A DNA stretch of 64,000 bases, taken from contig NC_073358.2 of assembly GCF_027580225.2 (NCBI RefSeq), positions 31,584,501-31,648,500 on the forward strand, given 5' to 3'. Positions 44,702 through 55,330 of this stretch are shown piece by piece. This DNA is from Misgurnus anguillicaudatus (taxonomy: Eukaryota > Chordata > Actinopteri > Cypriniformes > Cobitidae). The first letter of the stretch is position 1. Each line of letters opens with the position of its first letter. The notes under the pieces were generated by a model that was not told where the DNA came from, ran no database searches, and saw nothing but the letters and a program-made list of their open reading frames with translations. The translations under genes and the position numbers were made by a program.

Positions 44702-47700
44702 CTGCGTAGAAAGAGATAAAGTAGCCGATCAGTGGACGTTGTGCAATGCACTCATACGGTTGTGTCAAAAGCTTGTATTCTATATCAATTTACATAATAA
44801 TGTCCTAACCATATGCAACACAAAGTGATCGTTTAAAAGTGACCTTTTCATTTCGTGCTTTTATTTGAACCAACCATTTTTTATGACCAAGGCTTAAAGC
44901 TTTTTGTCATAAACGTATTCCATCGTAACAGTATTTATCCAAAATTCAACTTTAAAGGGACACTCCACTCTCATTCTGGCGTAATAATCAAGGACTTGCA
45001 GCAGGCGCAATTATATTACGCAGTGCCCGAAAATAGGCCCCTGCTGTTGAAAGCAACCAAGGGGACTATTTTCGGGCACTGCATAATATCCATTGCGCCT
45101 GCTGCAAAGTCCTTGATTATTACGCCAGAATGCGAGTATAGTTCCTATAGAAAATCGCAACTTTTAATTTTTTGTCGGTCTTAGTACACGATGTAACTAC
45201 AGAAGAGTCAAGTTTTAAATAGGAAAATATTGAAACTCTGATTATTTTTCAGCATGATGCTAATGGTCTAATCAGATTCAATGGACCATGCTAAGCTATG
45301 CTAAAAGTGGCACCGCCAGACCCAGAGATCGTCTGAATAGATTCCAAAACGGTAAAAATCAAATGTTTAACTCTAGGGGAGCTGTAAATGAGCAAACTGG
45401 AGTGTCCCTTTAAATAGCTGTACTGTATATTAAAGGTGCACTGTGTAACTTTTAGGGGGATCTCTCGACAGAAATTCAATATAATGTAACTATATTATCA
45501 GTGGTGTATAAAGACCTTAACTTATGAACCATTATGTTTTTATTACCTTAGAATTAGCCGTTTTACTTACATACACCACGGGTCCCCTTACACGGAAGTC
45601 GCGGTCACGTTTCTACAGTAGCCCTAAACGGAAAATCTGAGCGTGATTCGTCACTACATTGTCTCAGATGACGACATGTTTGTGCTGTGGCGGCTACCAT
45701 AGCTTCTCTATTCGTTTCGAAAAGGAGAGGTGAGCCGTGGACTGAGCCATTGTTTGCAATTGGCAATCTCACCGCTAGATGTGACTAGAATCTACACACA
45801 GCACCTTTAAACATTATAAAACAGAAACAGCTTGAGTAGTTGATTATGATTAGTTGGTTTGAAGCTCCATAAATGTACACATGTGACTGCATTACATCAG
45901 TATTACTGCAGATGTATTGAGCCACTTTGCTGAATTATACAGAACAACACTGCTTGGCGAAAGAATTACGTTTTTATTTTTTAATATCTTTGCATTTTGT
46001 TGCTCCATTTAAATTTTTTCTTGGGACTTTCTTTATCAAATATACTCTGGCTATGATTTCCCACATTAACAGCCCTGGTGTACCTTTTGGTCAGGCAGGA
46101 GGTTGTTGCTCTGCAGGGGCGTCAGGTGACTACTGAGCAAAGCTCCACCTGGTCGGTCGTGCTCACAAAAGATGGTACCATTAACGTAGTGAAACCGGTC
46201 ACCGGGCACCAAACGATTTCGACATGTGGCACAAGTGAAACACTGTGAAGAAAAGAATCATTTGTTAAACTGAAAGGAATGCACTACTAACAATGTTGCT
46301 CTTTAAGCTCAACTGGTAGTTTGGTGCTAGCAATACCAAGATCATGGATGCTTTTATCTTGAATCCACCGTAAGTCACTTTAGATAAGTGTCTCTCAAAA
46401 TGTATAGATTCAAGATATTGTCCATTTTATTAAATAGTAAACAACAGATATTTAAAGACAGGCTTTGAATTCGCTTTAAATTATAGGGTTTTGACTCCTG
46501 ACAGAAAAATTGGAGACAAAGGATACGGTAAATTTGCATTGTTCGAACAACCTATTACACGGCAAGCTCGTATTTCTTCAGAAATTTAGTCAGGATACAG
46601 TTTCCCAATTTTGAAAACTTATGCAAACATGGACCACTAGGGAAAGTGAACAGATCCACTCAGCTTAATCAGGGAACGGTTTCCTTTTTCAATCAAATAT
46701 TATTAAGGCAGGTTGACACCTACACCACTATAATTAAGGAGGAAAGTGTGGCGCAGTTGGGGAAGCTGATGAGTTTCGGTAGACATCTCTTGAGAATATC
46801 CTGCTATTCGTGTTCAGCAAACACGAGACATGAACTGTCACAATTCAAAGCGAAACATATTTCCCTAAATACAGGCTAGGTTAGGTGTATACAGATGTTT
46901 TCCGTCGAACCAAATGGTGAGAGGCATAAACATATACACTTGAGTCAGAAGTAATTAGGAACGGTCTTTGACTTCTCTTCCAGGATACTTCGGTAGGATA
47001 AATTGTCTCATACTTGCAGTGGAAATATGGTTATGAGGGTGGTCCGAGTCAATGTTTTGCAAGACAGTTTGAAATTTCCAGTCGTATGGGAGTAATACAA
47101 AGAAATTTCACAAATCTCACAATGATGAAACATGGTCTCAACCTTACATTAAGCAATTCATAGTGGCTTTATCATAGTAAAAAACATGCGTGCCCATGTC
47201 AAAAGGAATTAGCTAATTGCTCGTCACCAAAGAATCGCTCATGTTTGGGTATTGGGACATTGTGCAAGCTAGGATAACTGCATAACTGGTTTATTTTCAA
47301 ACATATCCTAAAGCGCCACAATAGTTTCGTTTATAATAGTTTCCACCTCATGCATTCAAATCCAAATAAATTGTTGTGTTTTCAGCTAATAATTCACCAA
47401 GAATGAATTGCACCTGCTGTTATTCCCATTTATTTGCATGAGCTGTGTGTTTTGGTTGTAGTCCCAGAGTCACTAAAAGATGCTTATCATACAAACACAC
47501 CCTAAAAATATCTTCTCCTCAAATGTTTTTTTATGAAATAGTGCAGAGGTCTGTAAATGATAACATTGCGCTATTTGCTTGGTGCAAGGCACATCTATAA
47601 AAGATCTCATTTACATAGAGAGGAGAAATGTTTGCGCCGATAAGAATGACAAAATGACTTAATTTAAATTTTCATAGTGCGGCAATACATCAGCACACTT

Positions 47701-50700
47701 GGGTGGGTGGTAAGTGAATATGCAGTAATGCATCAGGCAAAAAGTGGCACAACTTTTTACTAAATTTGATTTGTAGTCTTTGTTTGCGTATAGGCATTTA
47801 TTAAAAGCCTTATGGACATTTTTGCACATATTAAATTTTTTTGGTGAATAAAAATATTCACTTTTTAAGTGTTTTATGACAGCAGACTGCAGCTTTTTAC
47901 CTTTAGATGGTAAACGTTACCCTGAGCCCTCATCACCATCTCACTAGCAGGGATGGACTGTCCACATGCACTGCAAGCACCACTGTGACCAAACAATCTG
48001 CAGAGAAAAGCACAAAAAAAGAAAATTAATGTTAACGATACAATATAATCCATTAAAATCAAAGAGCTTATATGATAAAGGCAACACTAATGCACACAAG
48101 CCTTTTTTTATTTCTTGCAGTCTATTAGAAAGCTGTACTTTGTATGTCAAAAGCATAGTTAAGGAGTGTTTCACAAACATAACACAACACTGGTGTGTTA
48201 AAAGAGCTTCACATGGCCCCGAATGGCCGGTCACCAAAGCCCCTCTAGCTCTGTGACTGAAGCCTATCAGTTAATCTGAAGTGGCATTGTAATTGGTGGC
48301 AATGGGTGGGGGGGTGTGGCTACAGGAGCCTATGATCCCCCCTTGGCTCCTAATTAGGGTGCACTTGATTACTCTGCTGACTGAGCTCGGGGTTGTTATG
48401 GGCAATTTTAAGAGGACACTCAAGTCTTGGCTCCTGATGAGCTAAAGAAAAAAAAACATTGACACACACGCACACACTCGGACATATGGAATACACACAC
48501 TATATAAACAAACTACATGCAACGTACATGCCTCCCACTCACAAACAACTTGTTTTTATTCAGTCACCTTGTCACCGTCATGTTTCAGGAGGAAACATTT
48601 CCTCCGCGTGCTCTCTGGGGTCTTTATTGTGATGGTAACCAGACCAGTTTGGCAGCTAATTCCAACCACTTTCTCCCCTTCCATTCCGCCCCTCAACCCC
48701 TCCTCCTTCGCTATCACTGTCCCAGCTCTGACTGCTCTCAGTAATGAATTTTTGATCTTAATCCAAACAGTAATTTAATAAGAGAAGGCAGAAAGAAGCC
48801 CTGTTCTCCCTAATTAATGCGCCCTGCTTTTATCAGACCTCAGGCTCCATGCTGTGTCATTTGGTAATGAAGCTCTGCCCTTTTGATTAGCTGTATTATA
48901 CATATTTAATAAGCTGCAGATCTCACAGCACTTCGCGTGGACTCTTAAAGAAAATATCCATAAGACCCCCCTTGACATATTTGCTAAATTACAGTGCTCC
49001 ATGTTAAAAGATTTGCTTTCCGACTTGGCAAGTTCAGGAAACTAAACATAGGTTGAAAGTAACTGCATAGCTTCACTGTTGAGTAGGCTTGAACGGCTGA
49101 GAAATTATTTTTGTTGAATGTTTGAAAAAGCAGGTGGAGATTCACTGAAAGTGTTTGTAAAATGAAAACAAAAATATACAATGCTATCAGGTAGTTGCTA
49201 TGAAATCACCTCTCACTAGATTATATTGTATATTAGATCTGTGTTACATGGCTATGTTCACACTGCAGCTAAATACGGGCATCGTCTCACAGAAATTCGT
49301 AGGTATTTTACTTAGTGGCTAAAGATAGAAGTATAGTCCCATCAGAATAGTATGCGCGCACTGCCAGATTTTTTACCCACGCTTACTTTGTACGTGTAGC
49401 TTGCGCATGAATGTATAGACGGTTTCAGCAGTAACAACATAAACAAGCAGCGTCCGTGGTCTACACGTAACTTCTGGTAAACTCCGCTAAGAATAAATAC
49501 AACAAAGTACTTTAAATGTAGTTTATTTATATAAAAAGCAAAAAACAAGACGTAGGTTACCTAGGAAACCAAAACATGTTATTTTCGACGAGGTATTTGT
49601 TCAAGAGTTCAGTTTAGCAAATAGTCAGACCATTAAAAACTGAAACCGGAAGTAAAGGTCGGACTAGACGCGTATCGCGTCACCACACGTGCGTCCGATG
49701 AAACGGTCTATAGGAGAATGTCGTATGTAGCCCAGGAGATGCATTGCATTTTGTCACAATACGTATGCATTTGTGTACACGTATGAATCAAATAAACTAT
49801 GCTTTGCGAGGCTGTGTTCGACCACGCACGTACGTTCCCACATAAATAATTCGTACAAATTATACAAAAAAGTCTAATTAGAAAACATTTTGATTTTAAA
49901 GTGAAATCGATCAAAATTAAGTCACAACAACCTCAAACTTCAACTTAAAAAAATATCATCGTCGATTCTGCCACACCCCCATTTCACGTCCGGTCAGGAA
50001 AAAAAACAAATGTTAAGTGCTGCGAGCCAATCTCCTCTAACTTAGCTAGCTACAGCCTATCAAAAGATATCATGGCAGATCCAGGAGACACCACGCGAGC
50101 TGCTCTTTACATGGGGAACAATGGCATAGCATTTTTTTGCACTTTCAAAAAAAGTAAAAACCGAGAATCAGATCGAATCGTGACATTAGAATCGAAAATG
50201 TAACCGAATCGAGGATTTGGAGAATCGTGACACCACTAACGCCTATTCTAATCAAGTGCTGAATCCATTTTAGTCCAAAGCGAAAACACTTTAGAAACCT
50301 AAAGCCTAATTTATACTTCTGCATCGGACCTACGCCGTGCCCCTGAATTCTCTAGGCTACGCGTCAGTTTTCATTTATTCTCCGGCATCGTTGTTCGCAT
50401 TGACATGCTGGCCGCTAGTAGGCAGTGTCGATGGGCTTGTTACTGGTGGAATCTACAGTATCAAAGTAAAATGTCCATCTTTGTTTTTACCATTGCCAGC
50501 AGGGAAGCATATAAGAAAATGCAATGCTATATATATATCACTTATTTTTTTACCTGAAGTAGAGATTCTAGCAAAGCAATCGCATCGTTTGCAGCCGTCT
50601 AGAATTGATGCATTATTACATTTTTGGAGAGGTACACGTCAGGGTACAGAGTATGGTTTGTGGCTATGCATTGGCTACACTGCACACTCGATGCAGAAGT

Positions 50701-53147
50701 ATAAATTAGGCTTTAGATTTGCAAGTTATGCGAGTTATAAACTGAATTTGGTAATAGACCTCACACAACTGAACTGAGGTAGTGACAATGGCATTTTCAT
50801 AAAATCCCTGTGGTGGGTACAGATTCAAATTAATCTCTGTCAACAAAGGTTTACAAAAATACAAAACGTTACTATAGCTAGTATCACATGATCATGAAAA
50901 ATTTTGGAGTTGCTCCTGTACTCTGTAAACAGACATTAAAAACGTTAATGTCATTCCCAAAACTTTCCAGTTGTTTGTGTGGTCTAATATAAATATTCGG
51001 TTGGTAGTGGTTGTTTTAAATGCAAAGGCAGGACTACATAGTTTCCATGCGAATTTGTTTTGTTTATAGGCCTGTGAGAGTCTTGAGAGCGGGTAAGGCT
51101 GGCACTTCCAAAGCAATCACGGGCAAAGTAACATCTGTTTGGCAATGCCAAATATTCAGACATCCTTGGTTATGGTCCAAACAGACCAGTGCGGGTCTAA
51201 CAGGCAACAATGCCGTGCCGTCACAGACCGATGCACCAGCGCACATATCCAAACACACAGAGGTCAATTTCAAAGCCTCACCATTTATAAACAAATCTAA
51301 TCTCTTCACCCCTGGAAACTTCGGCCCAAAATATACAAAGAAACAAGAGGCCAAATTCAATCAAAGAACTATGTAATCATCATACAGGCAAACAAACAAC
51401 CATAAACCCCTGCTAAAACCGCAGTTATAAAAAAAACGAAAGACTTTTGGAAACATGAAGGTTATGGCTGATTTGTAGACTGGTCAAAATTTATGACAAA
51501 ATGACAAATCTTAGCTGAGGTCTATTTTGATCACTAGCTATGTGGTTAAACTGTACTTGTAAACCGCCTGATTGAAATAGCCATCAAACACAGGGCAAAA
51601 GCTTGAGTCGGCACATGAAAGATTTGTGGGAAGTCTTTGAGGAGTATGGCTGCTCCAGATGTCATGTTACACACACCCACGCCCTTCCTGTCATAATCGG
51701 TGTAGTTTTCTTGTTCTGTGTTCATACAGTAAAACATTTCAGCGAGTAGCCTTGAAAAAGGTGGCAATGACAATACGACAGACACGGTTTCACATTACAT
51801 AATGTCCAGAGAAATGTTCAATCTGCTCGTTTTAGACCAAATTATTTACAGAAATAGAGTACATGATTTGATTTACTTTTTGAAATGACAATTTTAGCCG
51901 ATTTTTTTTTTAAACAAACCCATGCAAGTTCTTCTAAATATCTGAACCAATTGGATCCTTTGGAACCAATAATATTAAATCAATATTAAATGTATAAATG
52001 GAGAAAATATGTGTAAAAGAATATGAAATTAATTTGTTTCATTTGAAATTACTTAAAGGATTTGTCCATTTTCTTTAAAAAAAATGCAGATAATTTACAC
52101 ACCAAAATGTTGATGTCTTTCTTTGTTCAGTCGAGAAGAAATTATGTTTTTTTAGGAAAACATTTCAGGATTTTTCTAATTTTAATGGACTTTAATGGAC
52201 CCCAACATGTAACAGATTTAATGCAGTTTAAACTTCCAGTTTCAACGGCATTTCAAAAGACTCTAAACGATCCCAAACGAGTCATAAGGGTCTTATCTAG
52301 CGAAACGACTGTCATTTTTTACAAGAAAAATAAAAAATATGCACTTCTAAACTACAACTTCTCATCTATCTCCGGTCCTGTGATGCGCCAGCGTGACCTT
52401 GCGTAATTGCGTAATGCTGTGGAAAGGTCACAACGCACATTTGCTGACCATTTTAAACAATAAACTGACACAAAGACATTAATTAGTATCATTCGACATA
52501 CAACAATATCGGAACGGTCCTCTTTCTCCACACTTGTAAACACTGGGGCATAGTTTTGCATTCTTCATCCGTGACCTCTTGATGTGATGACGTATTGCGC
52601 AAGGTCGCGCTGGCGCATTACAGGACCGAAGATAAATAAGACCCTTATGCCTCGTTTGGGATTGTTTAGAGTCCTTTGAAAAACAAGTTTAAGCTGCATT
52701 AAATCTGTTACGTGTTGGGGTCCATTAAAATGAGAAAATCCTGGAATGTTTTCCTCAAAAAACATAATTTCTTCTCAAATGAACAAAGAAAGACATTTTG
52801 GATGACATGGTGGCGAGTAAATTATCTGGATTTTTTTTTGCACTAATCCTTTAAACACAACAGATTGTTGTATTCGTTTTTTACTAAATATCTATTCCGT
52901 TGTATTACCTGATGTAATCGTTCCTGCAGAGGATCATGCCTCCTTTGCTGAAGCAGGTACTGCCGATTTCTCCCAGCTGCGCCTGACAGCACGAGCACTT
53001 CAGACAGCGTGTGTGCCAGTACCGATCCATGGAGAAGAGCAAGAAGCGATCCGCAATCCGGCCACCACATCCCGCACAGGAGCGCACCGCTCCGCCACCA
53101 CCTCCTGTTACCGCCACGGCGGAGCTTTCCACTCGGCTGTTCACCAT
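44693..53147 (-). CDS. lmo4: LIM-only transcription cofactor LMO4 (whole coding span, 4 coding exons)
   Basis: Seen: the join 53147-52909, 47997-47901, 46242-46084, 44701-44693 gives a 167-residue protein with every boundary at GT/AG and the reading frame kept. LIM1 zinc ligands are C24, C27, H45, C48, C51, C54, C74, D77; LIM2 ligands are C88, C91, H110, C113, C116, C119, C138, D141. The tail ends LLPDQKVC. Family knowledge: LMO proteins are nuclear adaptors without a DNA-binding domain. They bind LDB1/CLIM and compete with LIM-homeodomain factors; human LMO4 is 165 residues with the same tail. The GRIADRFLLFSMDRYW stretch and the tail separate it from LMO1-3. Teleosts carry lmo4a and lmo4b and I cannot tell which this is. 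Differences from the mammalian form as I remember it are a Gly-rich N-terminus (residues 15-19) and GGALLSSHL after LIM2. Introns are 4.9, 1.7 and 1.4 kb, with transposons in at least two of them. Confidence 0.95.
44956..45409. mobile_element. AGGGACACTCC family, internally deleted copy in lmo4 intron
   Basis: TTAA at 44952-44955 and 45410-45413. The left arm is reduced to AGGGACACTCCAC, then jumps to the inner tctcattctggcgtaataat; the right arm is complete. It lies in the last lmo4 intron. Confidence 0.85.
45434..45806 (+). mobile_element. TTAA-flanked MITE (AGGTGCACTGTGTA family) in lmo4 intron
   Basis: TTAA|AGGTGCACTGTGTAACTTTT ... ACACACAGCACCT|TTAA. Same family as 27076-27451 in opposite orientation (shared ttatgaaccattatg, ggctaccatagcttctct, caccgctagatg). 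It lies 20 bp from the 44956-45409 element. Confidence 0.85.
46084..46242 (-). CDS. lmo4: lmo4 coding exon 3 (second half of LIM2 and C-terminal tail)
   Basis: A 159-bp, 53-codon exon in phase 0 on both sides. Acceptor is cttcacag|TGTTTC, donor is CAAAAG|gtacac. It encodes CFTCATCRNRLVPGD through LLPDQK with LIM2 ligands C113, C116, C119, C138 and D141. The segment between LIM2 and the conserved last eight residues (residues 144-159) is the most diverged part of the protein. Confidence 0.94.
46297..46405 (+). mobile_element. SINE, diverged, in lmo4 intron close to exon 3
   Basis: Head ctctttaagctcaactggtag, tail ccgtaagtcactttagataag...tctcaaaatgtatag. It begins 54 bp from the acceptor of lmo4 exon 3 and lies antisense to the gene. 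Confidence 0.65.
47901..47997 (-). CDS. lmo4: lmo4 coding exon 2 (first half of LIM2)
   Basis: A 97-bp exon. Acceptor tttctctgcag|ATTGTTTGG has a good polypyrimidine tract; donor is CTAAAG|gtaaaa. Its first base completes Arg80, then 32 codons run from LFGHSGACSACGQ to GNVYHLK. The phase fits both neighbours exactly. It supplies LIM2 ligands C88, C91 and H110. Confidence 0.94.
47998..49413. other. lmo4 intron 1, distal part
   Basis: Intronic. 48,240-48,420 and 48,520-48,960 look single-copy and constrained (ggctcctaattagggtgcac, aatgaatttttgatcttaat). Open frames in them carry no domain. Confidence 0.4.
49414..49712 (+). mobile_element. TATAGACGGTTTCA MITE, complete copy in lmo4 intron 1
   Basis: TATAGACGGTTTCA ... 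TGAAACGGTCTATA, inverted ends with one mismatch, 299 bp. Homologous to the tandem pair at 1213-1965 (shared tggtaaactccgctaagaat, ccggaagtaaag). Confidence 0.78.
49925..50245. repeat. hAT-like remnant
   Basis: aaaatatcatcgtcgattctg at one end and cgaatcgaggatttggagaatcgtgac at the other are imperfectly inverted cga-attc motifs like those closing some hAT-derived repeats. Confidence 0.4.
50300..50715. mobile_element. TIR element (TAAAGCCTAATTTATACTTC ends) in lmo4 intron 1
   Basis: TAAAGCCTAATTTATACTTC... and ...GAAGTATAAATTAGGCTTTA are exact inverses over more than 20 bp, extending to gcatcg/cgatgc. 416 bp. The open frame across it has no known domain and ends outside the element. Confidence 0.85.
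50716..52052. other. lmo4 intron 1, middle part
   Basis: Intronic, no recognised mobile element. The overlapping 98-118-codon open frames at 51,020-51,376 face opposite directions and show no family signature. Confidence 0.4.
52057..52850. mobile_element. TTAA-flanked long-TIR foldback element in lmo4 intron 1
   Basis: TTAA at 52053-52056 and 52851-52854. Arms of about 350 bp mirror each other, e.g. tggaccccaacatgtaacag against ctgttacgtgttggggtcca, and gatcccaaacgagtcataag against cttatgcctcgtttgggat. It ends 54 bp from the splice donor of lmo4 coding exon 1. Confidence 0.88.
52909..53147 (-). CDS. lmo4: lmo4 coding exon 1 (start codon, LIM1)
   Basis: The ATG at 53147-53145 opens MVNSRVESSA and is followed by residues 1-79 plus two bases of Arg80. 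The donor is AG|gtaat at 52909/52908 (phase 2). Just upstream of the ATG the minus strand reads ccccgcag|gcaggcgATG, a credible splice acceptor, so the ATG probably lies in the second exon after a non-coding first exon, as in other LMO4 genes (inference). All eight LIM1 zinc ligands lie in this exon. Confidence 0.93.
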
Positions 53148-53159
53148 CGCCTGCCTGCG

Positions 53160-55200
53160 GGGTAAGAGCAGAAAGCTTGTGAATCAGGAGATCTGAACTG
53201 TGTTACCCAAAGTATGAAAGACCAAAGTCTATTCCAACAAATCAGCTTTTTGTTAGGATCCTTTGAGAAAGTTTCATTGTAGTATAATGGGACATAAATA
53301 CTTTCCAGATCCAGATATGGCAACTGTGCTGGTTTTAGTACAATGCAAAATTGTTTGAAAAGTATAACCGAGTGATTTAGGCTTATAGTAATAACAATTT
53401 ACCTAACTAAATTGAGAATAAAATGTTGGCTAAAACCGGAACTGCAAGAAGTTATTAAAGCTGACAACAAACAGAAGATAAAAACTTTCTTGATTACTTG
53501 ATGTATTTCTTGGCAGTGTCTTACAACAATAGATGTACATAACTCTTGCCCGGAAACTTAGCAAAAGAGAACCAGGTGGAATTGAAAATAATGAATAATA
53601 GATAAAGAAATTGCTTTATGGCCATTAAGTACGTATATAACTTGATAAACAACCCACAATCATCATATTGTTACAAATGTGATATTATTATAGACAACAG
53701 TTCAAGGATGCATTAAAGGATCCTTTCTTTTTTTTATTGAAATACAGTTTGTGTAAACATTATGGTGTTAAATATAGCATCTACAGAATATATAACTCGT
53801 GCCTTATGCTATAAAAATTAAAAAAAAATTAAAGTTGAGATTTATACAGATATAAAGCTTTCCATTAATGTATGGTTTGTTTGGGATAGGACACTATTTT
53901 GCCGAGATATAACAATTTGAAAATCCTTAGCGACTGCATCCACTCACAAAAATAAGGTTTTGATATATTTGCGGTAGGTAATTTACAAAATATCCTCATG
54001 AAGCATGATCTTTACATAATATCCTAATGATTTTTGGCATAAAAGAAAAATCTATAATTTACCCAACAATGTATTTTTGGCTTTTGCTAGAAATATACCC
54101 GTGCAACTTAAGACTGTTTTTGTGGTCCAGGGTCACATATATGCATTATCAGTTTATATCTACAACTCATTTCCAGAATATTCAATGCAAATACGAGTAG
54201 AGATCAAGCCCAGCTGGATACAAGGCTTCTCTAACAGGATCCATATGGATAGCAAATAAGGTCTGTTTCCTTGATCCAGAAACAGTGGTTTTATAAGAGC
54301 ACTACTTTAGAAACAGCTATCTGAATGGGACTTTAGAAACCTGACCTTGTTTTACCTTGCTTCATGCTGGTAACTGTTATACTTGCAAATTTATACTGCA
54401 AGCTTTCCAATAGGGAGCTTTCCATTGTGCATTACTGGTCACCAGCCGTTCCTCTCCAGAAACGAAGAGTGAAACTATACCCGCTCTCAATAAACAAAAC
54501 CCTTATGCCGTCTGACCACTAACCATCCTCACCACACAAACAACACTGCCGTTTTAAATGTCTAGCAGCTAGGCCGACAACACATTACCTTTTCTAACCT
54601 GATCTAAAATAAGCAAACGGACTGCGGTTTGAGACCATCAGACCATTCAAATTAGCGAAAAGATCTTCGAGGCAAAATAATTAACCTTTTTTTGCACATT
54701 AGGAACTAAAAATAACTTTGTGTCTTTTCAGAAACAATGCAGTGATACAAAGCCAGCATCTCCGCTGCATCCTCAGCAAAAATCACCCGAGTACCAGACA
54801 GCCGGTTTTCCCTCTTCTGAAGAGGCAGCAGCCTGAGGAAGAGGAAAACGTGGCTTTGGACATCTGGCTTAGGCCGTATCACTTGTTATTTCCTCTCTCT
54901 GTTGTTCTGACGCAGAAGTCAGTCGGCAGCAGACTGGAGATGGAGGCCAGGTTAAAGGTCACAACTGAGCCCTGTTGATTGGTAGGGTCGACGTGGGGTC
55001 AGCGAAGGACAGGAAAGCAACAGGAAGGTTTTTTGTGCCTTTCTTAAAGGTCCTATCTGTTATCCCAGTCTTGTGTCGGACATAAGATACCAGCCAATCG
55101 TGCGTTTCTCACAAAAAAAAGAGCATGAACACTGCTATCAGGTGTACAGACAGATTTGCATGGCTTTTGTAAGTGGCTTACACTTTATGACACACAGATA
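53160..55200. other. lmo4 5' flank or 5' UTR intron
   Basis: No coding exon. Contains the 53,858-54,140 repeat. 54,720-55,020 is repeat-free and GC-richer, and could hold a non-coding exon. Confidence 0.35.
53858..54140 (+). repeat. Dispersed repeat ending ggtccagggtcacata
   Basis: gctttccattaatgtatgg, cctaatgatttttggcata, gcaacttaagactg, then tgtggtccagggtcacat, a right end I know from an abundant cyprinid non-coding DNA repeat. The left limit is uncertain. It lies upstream of the lmo4 start codon, probably in the 5' UTR intron. Confidence 0.6.
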
Positions 55201-55330
55201 GCTGCAATAGCTCAGTGGTAAAGCATTGCATAGCTGTGCAAAGGTTCATAGGTTTGAACCCAGGGAACACATACTGATATACGATAAAGTTTATTAGGAA
55301 AAAAGCATCTGCCAAATGCATAAATATAAC
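55201..55330 (+). mobile_element. tRNA-derived SINE
   Basis: Head gcaatagctcagtggtaaagc, B box aggtttgaacccaggg, then tactgatatacgataaagt and tail aaaagcatctgccaaatgcataaata. Confidence 0.8.

Noticed and set aside
44956..45409. Possible alternative lmo4 exon
   Set aside because: The segment is a MITE related to 14262 and 37311, with no frame joining lmo4.
50337..50777. 146-codon plus-strand open frame in lmo4 intron
   Set aside because: Covers a TIR element and runs past its end; no family signature.
51020..51376. 118- and 98-codon open frames facing each other
   Set aside because: Intronic, antiparallel to one another, no domains.
52062..52765. Open frames of 66-114 codons
   Set aside because: They are the two arms of the foldback transposon read in different frames.
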